Source: Phenylobacterium sp. (GTDB taxonomy: Bacteria; Pseudomonadota; Alphaproteobacteria; Caulobacterales; Caulobacteraceae). Taken from it: a stretch of DNA of 34,357 nucleotides. Shown one piece after another: positions 24,537 through 31,422 of this stretch. The stretch lies in NCBI RefSeq assembly GCF_030697925.1, contig NZ_JAUYOJ010000241.1, forward strand, positions 1-34,357, in the 5' to 3' direction. The translations under genes were made by a program, and so were the position numbers. How positions within the stretch are numbered: position 1 is the first letter of the stretch; every line of letters begins with the position of its first letter. Below the pieces are notes generated by a model. It was given only the letters and a program-made list of their open reading frames with translations. It did no database searches and was not told the DNA's origin.

Positions 24537-25895
24537 TTACCGCGAGAATTCCCCTGGATCGTCCGAGGTAGGGTTCTCCCCCGCCCATCGAATGCAGGTC
24601 AACAAACACAGTCGGGTGAGCTGCTCCGCTAACCCTCTCGTGCCGACCCAATCATGACCCAGTTTCGAGTTCGTGCCATGGACAGTGCGGCTCCGGCCCT
24701 CACGGTAGACCTGAGCAACGGCCTGACGGAGAGTCGGGCCGTTGCTCCGGATTGGGATTCCGCTCTCAATTCCTAGCCTTGCCGTGACGAGCCGCTCTAT
24801 TCCCCCGGCGCCTCCGCCCATGGCCAAGGCGTCAAGGGAAGCTGAGAATTTCACGATGCCCATCAGGGAGACAGGGTCACGACAGCCCTCGTGAAACCAC
24901 AGAAGGGACTGAGCGAGAGCCGTCGTCATCCTTGGCCGGGAGACATTTCCAGTCGGGCTGACAATGCACGCGAGTATCTCGCCGACGAGGCGGAAGTGAG
25001 CTGCATTGGCCGAGAATATCTCTTCCCACTCGCCGGGCCTGAGCCAATGAGATCGCGGCAGGTGGGACCAACTAGACTGGGAATGCATCACTCCTGGTAG
25101 GAAGATCAAAGTCTGCTGTCGATGCGGGATGCGGTCAAAGTTGAGGTTCAGACCTTCCAAAGTCTTGGATGGTGTCTGCCATAGGAGTGCAATTGCCGCC
25201 ATGGCCAGTCGTACGGCCGTTAGAGCCTTGTCGCGCCCGGCTTCCGCCGCAAGGCCATCAATCAGCACGCTACATACGTACGGCGACTCCTCCACCGTAT
25301 CCCTGACCACGCGCTCATTGATGCTGTCGCGAGACGGGCGCCGCTTGCGCAGGCGGAGGCCTTCCCAGCTTCGTTCAATTCGCCGCCGCGCGGTTTTTGA
25401 AATGTCGCCATCCCGGTGCTTGCGATCTAGCCAATCAGAACGGCCTTCGAACCGGACGATCCCTATCGAAAAGGGCTGGATCGCCGTGTTGCCGAATAGC
25501 GTGCAGCCGAACGCGTACTCCCGCACACCATAGTCTGCATTCTGTCGCGACAGGTCTGATTTGATCGTTGCTAGAACTGCATCGGCGTTTGTCGACGGGT
25601 CAATATCGAGGTCAATTGACACAAGCGCAGGTCCGAAGGACTTCCGGACGGATGCACGCCACTCGGCGCGGGTGTACTTGGGCGCCAATGCTGGGTCTGC
25701 CGCCATCAACGCGTCGGCCACCGTCGTGATGCCCTCGTCAAGTTTGCGAGACACGACAAGCGAGCCGCCGTTCCCAGCGTCGATCAGGCGAGGAAGGGGA
25801 AAGTCGTCATCTGCCACGTCGTACGGGCTGGGCACATTCTGGAGCCTGGTCAGCTCTTCGATGATGTCTGCAATCTGGTTGCCAATAGTCGCCAC
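24537..25895 (-). CDS. HEPN-like protein (ApeA-type C-terminus)
   Basis: 452 residues from GTG 25895. The long N-terminal region (about 320 residues) is unfamiliar. The C-terminal part reads LLWFHEGCRDPVSLMGIVKFSASLDALAMGGGAGGI, then LRQAVAQVYREGRSRTVHGT, where Arg401-x4-His406 matches the HEPN RNase motif and SLDALAMG corresponds to the first conserved helix of large HEPN proteins. It lies 31 bases downstream of the PD-(D/E)XK-like gene in the same direction, so the two probably work together. Abortive-infection RNase is the leading hypothesis. Confidence 0.7.
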   Translation of the reverse strand: MATIGNQIADIIEELTRLQNVPSPYDVADDDFPLPRLIDAGNGGSLVVSRKLDEGITTVADALMAADPALAPKYTRAEWRASVRKSFGPALVSIDLDIDPSTNADAVLATIKSDLSRQNADYGVREYAFGCTLFGNTAIQPFSIGIVRFEGRSDWLDRKHRDGDISKTARRRIERSWEGLRLRKRRPSRDSINERVVRDTVEESPYVCSVLIDGLAAEAGRDKALTAVRLAMAAIALLWQTPSKTLEGLNLNFDRIPHRQQTLIFLPGVMHSQSSWSHLPRSHWLRPGEWEEIFSANAAHFRLVGEILACIVSPTGNVSRPRMTTALAQSLLWFHEGCRDPVSLMGIVKFSASLDALAMGGGAGGIERLVTARLGIESGIPIRSNGPTLRQAVAQVYREGRSRTVHGTNSKLGHDWVGTRGLAEQLTRLCLLTCIRWAGENPTSDDPGEFSR

Positions 25896-25926
25896 GTTCT
25901 CGGTCCGCGCTGGCGTATTCTATCAA

Positions 25927-26517
25927 TCAAGGTTGTGCGTCAGCGGTCTCGAAGCGCACGACATCAAATCCGGCTGGCAGGGTCTTGATTGGCCACCGCG
26001 CGTGGATGTTCTCGTAGACGGTGATCGCTGGAACGGTTCTGGTCCGAAGAATGAATCCGACGCCGCTGAAATTGTGATTAGCGCCTGGCCTGAAGGCTCG
26101 GTTCTCACCGTGGTACGAGTCAACCATCCGGCTGTTCTCGTCATATTCAACCTCCCACTGGCCATACATCGCCGCCACAAAATCCGTCTGCTCGGTGCCG
26201 AAAAGTTGCAGGCCGTCGAGATTGTTCATGACCAAGAGAATGGCTTGATGGCCATCCTCGGCCACCGTTCTCATCTGGCCGCGCGCGGCTTTGATCCTCG
26301 CGCGAACGTGGTTGCCGACAGTCCGGCTGCGCAATTCCGAGGTGAAGTTTTTGTCCGCATCGATTTGCTTGATCTCGAAATAGATCGTCTGGCCGAGATG
26401 GAACACGCGATAGTCAGGCGTTCGGACTGTTATCGCTGGGACCCGTTCGAACGTAATAGAATGCGCAGCGCAGAACTGTTCGAACTGGATTTCACTCGCG
26501 GTAAGTCTCGTCGCCAT
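25927..26517 (-). CDS. PD-(D/E)XK nuclease-like protein
   Basis: 196 residues from ATG 26517; ATG 26544 is an alternative. The core TPDYRVFHLGQTIYFEIKQID contains Pro34-Asp35 and Glu48-x-Lys50, the spacing of PD-(D/E)XK nucleases, with an upstream helix holding Glu9 and Glu13. The later part has AILLVMNNLD and an aromatic-rich end. It may cut DNA or RNA, or act as a sensor. It lies just upstream of the HEPN gene at 24537, which suggests a two-component nuclease system. Divergent from the AbiU2-like gene, 109 bases between starts. Confidence 0.7.
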   Translation of the reverse strand: MATRLTASEIQFEQFCAAHSITFERVPAITVRTPDYRVFHLGQTIYFEIKQIDADKNFTSELRSRTVGNHVRARIKAARGQMRTVAEDGHQAILLVMNNLDGLQLFGTEQTDFVAAMYGQWEVEYDENSRMVDSYHGENRAFRPGANHNFSGVGFILRTRTVPAITVYENIHARWPIKTLPAGFDVVRFETADAQP

Positions 26518-26626
26518 CGCTCGCTGTCGACTCACTGAAGACATGCGTGAATTTAGCACGCGAAAGCCACCGCCCGATTCAGCCCCGCCCAGAGCCTACA
26601 ACAGGCGAACGAAAGCGACGCGATTC

Positions 26627-27328
26627 ATGACCATTAGGCCATTGAGTAAGCGCGAGAAACAGATTGCCGCGATGTCCGTCGCCGAACGGATCGCCATGGC
26701 GCGAGCCAAGGCCGACGCGTTAGTGGACCGTTGCCTTGAGGTCGAGCGCATCCATGCAAATAATCGGTTCCTAATCTACGGAAGGGTCTTCGGGGGCAGC
26801 CTTGACCACACGTTCGCCGGCAATGCCTACGAGGCGCTGCGCATTCATTCATTCTCGTTCGAGGTGCTGCGCAGCATGGCTCTTTGGGACAATGCGTCAG
26901 AGGACCGGATAAGCATCCCAGAGGTGATCGCACTAATCAAAGAGCCTGCCGTGATTGCTCAAATCAAGGCCGAGTTCTTCGCCGGCTACGGCGCAGAGGA
27001 GCGCAGTTTTCTTACAGGGGAAAGCATCAAAGGTCGGTTCGAACGAAATCTGCGCCACGCCCTAAATCTGGCGGCGGCGCTGAGCGTGTCCCAACGCTTG
27101 AAGAGCCTTAGGCGGCAGCGGGACAAGTTCTATGCCCACAACCTTACCATCGAGACCCTTGCACCCAAATTTGGATATGAGCGGAAGTTGCTTCGGTCAT
27201 CGCAACGCATCGTCAATGGCCTTAGAGGTGTGCTGTCCGATGCTGGACTGGACTTTGCGAACACCCGCGAACTCAATAGGCGGCACGCGACCGAGTTCTG
27301 GACCGGGCTAACTTGGCATAAGCCCTAG
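26627..27328 (+). CDS. AbiU2-like HEPN protein
   Basis: 233 residues from ATG 26627. It is almost entirely helical. The key stretch SLRRQRDKFYAHN holds Arg165-x5-His171, the HEPN RNase motif in the form common to AbiU2-type abortive-infection proteins (R-D-K-x-x-A-H). An earlier helix (ALRIHSFSFEVLRSMALWDN) fits their first half. It is divergent from the nuclease-like gene and is followed, 88 bases on, by another HEPN-like gene in the same direction. Confidence 0.78.
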   Translation: MTIRPLSKREKQIAAMSVAERIAMARAKADALVDRCLEVERIHANNRFLIYGRVFGGSLDHTFAGNAYEALRIHSFSFEVLRSMALWDNASEDRISIPEVIALIKEPAVIAQIKAEFFAGYGAEERSFLTGESIKGRFERNLRHALNLAAALSVSQRLKSLRRQRDKFYAHNLTIETLAPKFGYERKLLRSSQRIVNGLRGVLSDAGLDFANTRELNRRHATEFWTGLTWHKP

Positions 27329-27416
27329 AACGATTTCGTCCGGCCTGGAACTGGGCGTCTTCATCCGGGGCTGGCTGCGGGACACGTCTCATCGTTCAAC
27401 GGCCGGGGCACCTCGA

Positions 27417-28103
27417 ATGGTGAAGCTCACAGAGAGCCAGCAGCGGGAACACGTGAAGGGCGCGCTAGGGAACCTGGAAGCGCTTTGCCGCGTCTTCGAC
27501 GAGGGAAGCCCGTATATCGCATTTTCGATGGCAACGGAGGTTCGCAAAGTTCTGGTCGACAGTCCGATTGCGACCCGACTTCGCGGCGGCCTCACCTTCA
27601 GTACGCCGGTTAGTAGCTCGACCGAATATAATCTGCTGCCAGAAATGAAACTGGTCGCAGCCACCATTTCAAGTTCTCCCGCACGGATTTCATTCGTTCA
27701 TCAGGCGGGCGCTGACATGCTCCCGACCAAGCGCCTTGCTTTCCGGGACTGGTGGAACAAAGACATAATTCATCGAGCGGGCGCCGCACCGATCGGTGCC
27801 TCCGAGCCGGGCACCGTGTTCGGAAATCCGGAACACCATGTGCCGTATGAGAAGCGGCATACGCTGGTCAGACGGACGTTCGTGGATTGGGTAAGAAACC
27901 GGCTTGGCGCACATCTGGACGGGGAATTGCCCGATCTTCTGGATGAATTGCAGCGCTCGGAATCGATGGGAGCGCGCTTCGGCGTTGGTGCCCTCAGCAC
28001 GCTAGATGGAACGCTGCCAATGGTTGTCGGACCGGCTGCCGCCATGATGCGCCAAGTCGCATGGGAAGTGCTAGATGCGTACGCCGTGCTGCGGCGGATT
28101 TAG
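27417..28103 (+). CDS. HEPN-like protein, R-N-x-x-G-A-H type
   Basis: 228 residues from ATG 27417, with GGGG about eight bases upstream. The core TFVDWVRNRLGAHLDGEL places Arg160-x5-His166, similar to a group of unnamed bacterial proteins with a V-R-N-K-x-G-A-H motif, followed by a long helix (PAAAMMRQVAWEVLDAYAVL). The first half has an alpha/beta character. Family membership is inferred from the motif only. Second of two plus-strand HEPN-like genes here. It converges with the gene ending at 28205. Confidence 0.6.
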   Translation: MVKLTESQQREHVKGALGNLEALCRVFDEGSPYIAFSMATEVRKVLVDSPIATRLRGGLTFSTPVSSSTEYNLLPEMKLVAATISSSPARISFVHQAGADMLPTKRLAFRDWWNKDIIHRAGAAPIGASEPGTVFGNPEHHVPYEKRHTLVRRTFVDWVRNRLGAHLDGELPDLLDELQRSESMGARFGVGALSTLDGTLPMVVGPAAAMMRQVAWEVLDAYAVLRRI

Positions 28104-28204
28104 GAATAGGTGAAGCCACCAACCGCCAGCAAGTGGGAAGATGGCTAGCATTTTGCATCCGGCCCATAGCGTGCTGACCCACGCGCCGCCTTATACCGCC
28201 AGGC

Positions 28205-29131
28205 TCAAACGGTTGGCGTGGCGGGACGAATGAAGTTGTCGTGCTGGCAAAAGAGGCACATGCCTTCGTCATCGAGAACGTTCGCCTTGCATTCATCGGC
28301 CTTGCAGTCGCGACGCTCGACGACGCTACTGATGCCGCAGACCTTACAGTCGAGCGTCGTCTCGGATCGCTCCTTCGTGCGGAGTTGCGCGAGCAACGGA
28401 AAATCATCCGCGTAGTCGCGGTTCGCAGTGGCGTAGCAATTGGGGCAGAGGTAAGCACGGCGCCGTTTGTCGAAGCCCAAGAATCGTTTCGCCTGGGCGG
28501 GCTTGAGATATTTCAGAGCAAGCTCAATGTCGTTCATAACTCGATTTCGCTCGGTCTCGCCGCCATCGATGATGCTCACACGGCTCTGAGATTCCTGCTG
28601 AATGCAGCGCTCCGGCCAAGGCATCTCGTTGTAGAGCGTCTCGGCGGCCGTGAGGACGCTGATGATTAGTGTGCCAGGCTCGAATGTGTCCTTCGGAACC
28701 GAGTGCATGAGCTTGTTCCGCTGCCGGCGGATGTCGTCGAAGAACGCTCGGAAGGTGTCGTCGAGCGGAGCCGTTGAAACGGCGTTGTGGACCTTTGTCA
28801 GATCAACCGCGTCGATGGTCCGGAAATCGCTGAAGGAGGCGTCAATTGTTGGCCACTTGCTGTGTTCGGTCGAGATCAAGATGAAGGGTGAGATCGCCGT
28901 GATGCGGCCTTTGATCCCAAGCTCCATCGACTGCTGGATCAGACTTAGGGCGTTCCCAAGTGCAATCTGCGACTTCTGCCAATACTCCTCAAGCATGGCC
29001 TCATCGAGTTCGGCGCCGGTGTATTTCCCGTCGCTTCCCCGGAGTAGATCCATTGCGATATCCCACGCGAGATAGAGCAGGTTGACGCCCGCATCATGGA
29101 ATTCCTTGGCGGTGGGGATTTCGGTGATCAT
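28205..29131 (-). CDS. HEPN-like protein with C-terminal zinc ribbons
   Basis: 308 residues. The N-terminal helical domain contains FFDDIRRQRNKLMHSV, with Arg138-x4-His143, the HEPN motif, after a helix ALGNALSLIQQSMELGIKG typical of the fold. The C-terminal 90 residues carry several cysteine pairs (LCPNC, DCKVCG, DCKADEC, CLFCQ), suggesting two zinc ribbons that may bind nucleic acid. It lies 92 bases downstream of the DUF4145 gene in the same direction and may share its transcript from sfsA. Confidence 0.72.
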   Translation of the reverse strand: MITEIPTAKEFHDAGVNLLYLAWDIAMDLLRGSDGKYTGAELDEAMLEEYWQKSQIALGNALSLIQQSMELGIKGRITAISPFILISTEHSKWPTIDASFSDFRTIDAVDLTKVHNAVSTAPLDDTFRAFFDDIRRQRNKLMHSVPKDTFEPGTLIISVLTAAETLYNEMPWPERCIQQESQSRVSIIDGGETERNRVMNDIELALKYLKPAQAKRFLGFDKRRRAYLCPNCYATANRDYADDFPLLAQLRTKERSETTLDCKVCGISSVVERRDCKADECKANVLDDEGMCLFCQHDNFIRPATPTV

Positions 29132-29223
29132 CGGATTGACCGGGCGGAGCGGTTCCAGGGAAGCGTGCAGGTGAGCCTCACAGCTTCAGTCCATACATCA
29201 CAGGCATATCAGCCCGAAGGGAC

Positions 29224-30078
29224 CTATTCTGCTAGCTTGGGCTTCCGGTGTTTATCGTTCCGTTCCCGCGCCCTAGCCAAAACGTCGTGGCGCGCTCTAA
29301 CGAACACGTCCTCGATCACCGTCTCCAACATCTCGAACGCGTCGAGGGCCTCATCGCGAGTCACCGTGTCGTGAGTTCCCAGGTTGCCGATCCACTTGGC
29401 CGCTTCGATGAGATCGGCCTGTTCAACCCACTTCCCGTGGTCGAGTTCACGGAAGAGCTTGATCCGTGTGTCGAGCCAGAGAGGACCGCCCTTGTCGTTG
29501 CGCTCGGGAATGCCGAAGTCGGTCAGGATCGCTTCGACGGCCTCTCGGACCCTACTCGCCGCCGCCTTCTGATCGATCCAGAACAGCGTGGCGGCTTCCC
29601 GAACCTTCAACTCGATGGGGCGCGGGACCTTCGGGGGGATTTTGAATGGGAGCGGAGAGGGGATGACCGATAGAGCCTCGTAACTGACCTCGGTCTGGTA
29701 GTCGTCTTCCTCGGGCACCCAGAATCGGAAGGTATTGCGATTGCCCGAGATGGTTCCGGTTTCCCCACAGACCGGCGCGTCGCACTTCATGTGCGCCACG
29801 AACCGATCCACCATGTCGTCATGGTTCTCGGAGGGGTCGCTTTGGCTGATCCGCTCCGCCCGGCTCTCGGTCACTTGGATGGTCTTGAAGACGATCCGGT
29901 AGGTCCCAGCCTGACAGGCCGGGCACGGCCATGACGGGATCGCGATCCACCGCTTCCACCGCTCTTGATCCACGCCGTCCACCCGCTGTCGAAAGGCTTT
30001 CCCATAGCACACACCTTCGACCGTTGAAGGTGACGCCCGCAGCCAATCCGTTGCGACCTTGACCTTTAGCGTCGCCAA
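29224..30078 (-). CDS. DUF4145-type HEPN protein, overlapping the rebuilt sfsA
   Basis: 284 residues from TTG 30078, which lies inside the last codons of sfsA (overlap 13 bases). The N-terminal part has a CPAC pair and CDAPVC, suggesting a zinc ribbon. The C-terminal part is DUF4145-like: [47 protein letters not shown], then [17 protein letters not shown]. The usual Arg before G-N-x-x-x-H is Lys228 here (K-x7-His236), so RNase activity is uncertain. The tail is basic. No better start was found because later GTG or ATG codons would lose the zinc motif. Confidence 0.75.
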   Translation of the reverse strand: MATLKVKVATDWLRASPSTVEGVCYGKAFRQRVDGVDQERWKRWIAIPSWPCPACQAGTYRIVFKTIQVTESRAERISQSDPSENHDDMVDRFVAHMKCDAPVCGETGTISGNRNTFRFWVPEEDDYQTEVSYEALSVIPSPLPFKIPPKVPRPIELKVREAATLFWIDQKAAASRVREAVEAILTDFGIPERNDKGGPLWLDTRIKLFRELDHGKWVEQADLIEAAKWIGNLGTHDTVTRDEALDAFEMLETVIEDVFVRARHDVLARARERNDKHRKPKLAE

Positions 30079-30830
30079 TCAAGTCGGCGCGCAATTCTGA
30101 CCGCCTTCACCGAGATGTCGCAAGCGTAGACCAGCACCTCAACACCTGCATCGGCGACCTGTTCGAGCCCGTTGGCGAAGGCAGGGTCCAGTTCGTGGCA
30201 GGCGGTGAAGGCGTCGCAGTCGGTGCGCTGGACCACGAACAGCACGACGGCGCGATCACCGGCAGCCGCCATGGCTTCAAGCTCTCGCAGGTGTTTCAAC
30301 GACCGTGCGGCGACGCAGTCGGGGAACTCGGCAAGGCCCTTCGTTCTCGATAGGTGGCAGTTTTTCACCTCTAGCCAGAGGCGACTTCCGGTCTGCGGCT
30401 CCGGTGGTTTTAAAGATTGACGGTTCTTGACCTCCAGCCAGCAGGGCGCGCGGCCGTCCTGCTCCAGCAGGAAATCGACGCGGGAGTTTTGGCCATACTT
30501 CACCTCGCGACGATGGCTGGAATAGCCGGTGAGCTCCGGGATGGCGTCCTGGGCCAGGGCCTCGGCCACCAGGCGATTGGGGTGCATGGTGTTGATCCCC
30601 ACCAGCCCGCCGTCGACATCCACCAGTTCCAGGGTGTGGGCGAGCTTGCGCTTGGGATCGTCGGACTTCGACACCCAGACCGGCAGGCCCGGCATGTTGA
30701 GGCCGAGCATGGCGCCGGGGTTGGGACAGTGGGCGGTGACCGGGGTCCCGTCGTCCAGCACCACGTCGGCGAAGAAGCGCTTATAGCGGCTGACGAGCGC
30801 GCCACGGGCGAGCGGCTGGGCGAAGTCCAT
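30066..30830 (-). CDS. sfsA: SfsA, chimeric: host N-terminal part fused to element-borne C-terminal part
   Basis: 254 residues from ATG 30830, against about 234 for usual SfsA. Residues 1-136 (from [17 protein letters not shown] to WLEVKN) are host. Residues 137-254 come from the element, beginning [14 protein letters not shown] and then repeating LWLEVKN before CHLSR...[16 protein letters not shown]. Compared with the joined host sequence there is a 21-residue insertion with a duplicated WLEVKN. SfsA has an OB-like N-terminal region and a PD-(D/E)XK-like motif, here Asp119...Glu133-x-Lys135 with a second Glu154-x-Lys156. The protein is linked to sugar-fermentation gene expression and DNA binding in E. 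coli. Whether the chimera works is unknown. Confidence 0.92.
   Translation of the reverse strand: MDFAQPLARGALVSRYKRFFADVVLDDGTPVTAHCPNPGAMLGLNMPGLPVWVSKSDDPKRKLAHTLELVDVDGGLVGINTMHPNRLVAEALAQDAIPELTGYSSHRREVKYGQNSRVDFLLEQDGRAPCWLEVKNRQSLKPPEPQTGSRLWLEVKNCHLSRTKGLAEFPDCVAARSLKHLRELEAMAAAGDRAVVLFVVQRTDCDAFTACHELDPAFANGLEQVADAGVEVLVYACDISVKAVRIARRLDWRR
30423..30430. repeat. Attachment-site core at the right element end
   Basis: GTTCTTGA, identical to 8833-8840. Element sequence lies to the left and host sfsA 5' sequence to the right. It encodes the VKN codons shared by host and element. Confidence 0.88.
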
Positions 30831-31056
30831 GGCGGGGGTCTCTGGCGCGGAGGAGGCGAGGGCCCTCACTTAGGAATGTGTCGCCGGGAGGGCCAGAAGT
30901 TCCTGAAAATGGGCCGCATTTCACAGGCCCGGCGCGGCTGTGGAAAATTTGAATGGCCACGCTTGCATGGGGCCCGGGCCCGAGGGACAGGCTTGCGGCG
31001 GGGAATGTCGTCGAGGCGACACGGGCGAGACTTGAGCGACAGCGACGTGGAGCCCC
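30831..31056. promoter_or_regulatory. Upstream region of sfsA and of the small membrane gene
   Basis: A divergent intergenic stretch of about 225 bases. It should hold the sfsA promoter (minus strand), which now would also serve the element genes at 29224-30078 and 28205-29131. A GTG at 30869 gives an alternative, longer sfsA start but would add 13 residues atypical for the family. Confidence 0.4.
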
Positions 31057-31296
31057 ATGCCCGATCTTCCCGATCAGCCCGCCGAATGGCCCCATCAGCT
31101 GTGCGCCGCCGGCGCGCTCGCGCTGATCGGGATCGTCTGGCTGCTGGTCTTGCCGGTGGCCGCCACGGCCTATGCCGGCCTGGAGCTCGCGGCGCGCATT
31201 CGCCGCGCGGCCAAGGCTGGGCGATCCGATCGGCCAACTATCGACGCCTGTCCGCCTCTGGAGTCAGCGAGGCCGCCTATTCGGCGACAGATGTGA
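31057..31296 (+). CDS. Small membrane protein
   Basis: 79 residues from ATG 31057 behind GGAG. One long hydrophobic segment (LCAAGALALIGIVWLLVLPVAATAYAGLELAA, about 15-46) and a basic, proline-rich tail. The final 25 residues have little structure, and the frame may be degraded or simply end there. No family recognised. It sits divergent from sfsA and 126 bases before the phospho-transferase gene. Confidence 0.5.
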   Translation: MPDLPDQPAEWPHQLCAAGALALIGIVWLLVLPVAATAYAGLELAARIRRAAKAGRSDRPTIDACPPLESARPPIRRQM

Positions 31297-31422
31297 TCCT
31301 CTCCGGAGCCGAGCGTGATTTCTCGCGCCGGTATCGCGCTGCAGCATTCCTGGAACGATCCTTGTACGGTAAGGTTCGAGATTGTCTTCTTGAGCCAAAT
31401 TGTTACAGCGCGAGCCCCATTG

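Larger units (their letters stand above)
8833..30430. mobile_element. Integrative element inserted in sfsA (about 21.6 kb)
   Basis: The two host halves of sfsA lie outside, and an 8-bp direct repeat GTTCTTGA (8833-8840 and 30423-30430) marks the joins. A large serine recombinase is the first gene inside the left end. Removing the interior restores an uninterrupted SfsA reading frame across [12 protein letters not shown]. The element carries a diverged sfsA 3' end that repairs the gene after insertion. Cargo: XRE regulator, GIY-YIG-like proteins, second serine recombinase, primase-helicase operon and six or seven HEPN-like proteins. No relaxase, type IV secretion, capsid or terminase genes were seen, so transfer would need a helper or another route. 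Confidence 0.9.

Noticed and set aside
25561..26538. 325-codon plus-strand frame
   Set aside because: It lies opposite the nuclease-like and HEPN genes, and its product shows no recognisable domain.
8900..30078. Prophage interpretation of the island
   Set aside because: No capsid, portal, terminase, tail or lysis gene could be recognised. The gene set fits an integrative island or satellite better.
8833..30430. CRISPR array or Cas genes in the island
   Set aside because: No regularly spaced direct repeats and no Cas motifs were seen. The HEPN proteins lack the Cas13 layout of two HEPN motifs in one long chain.
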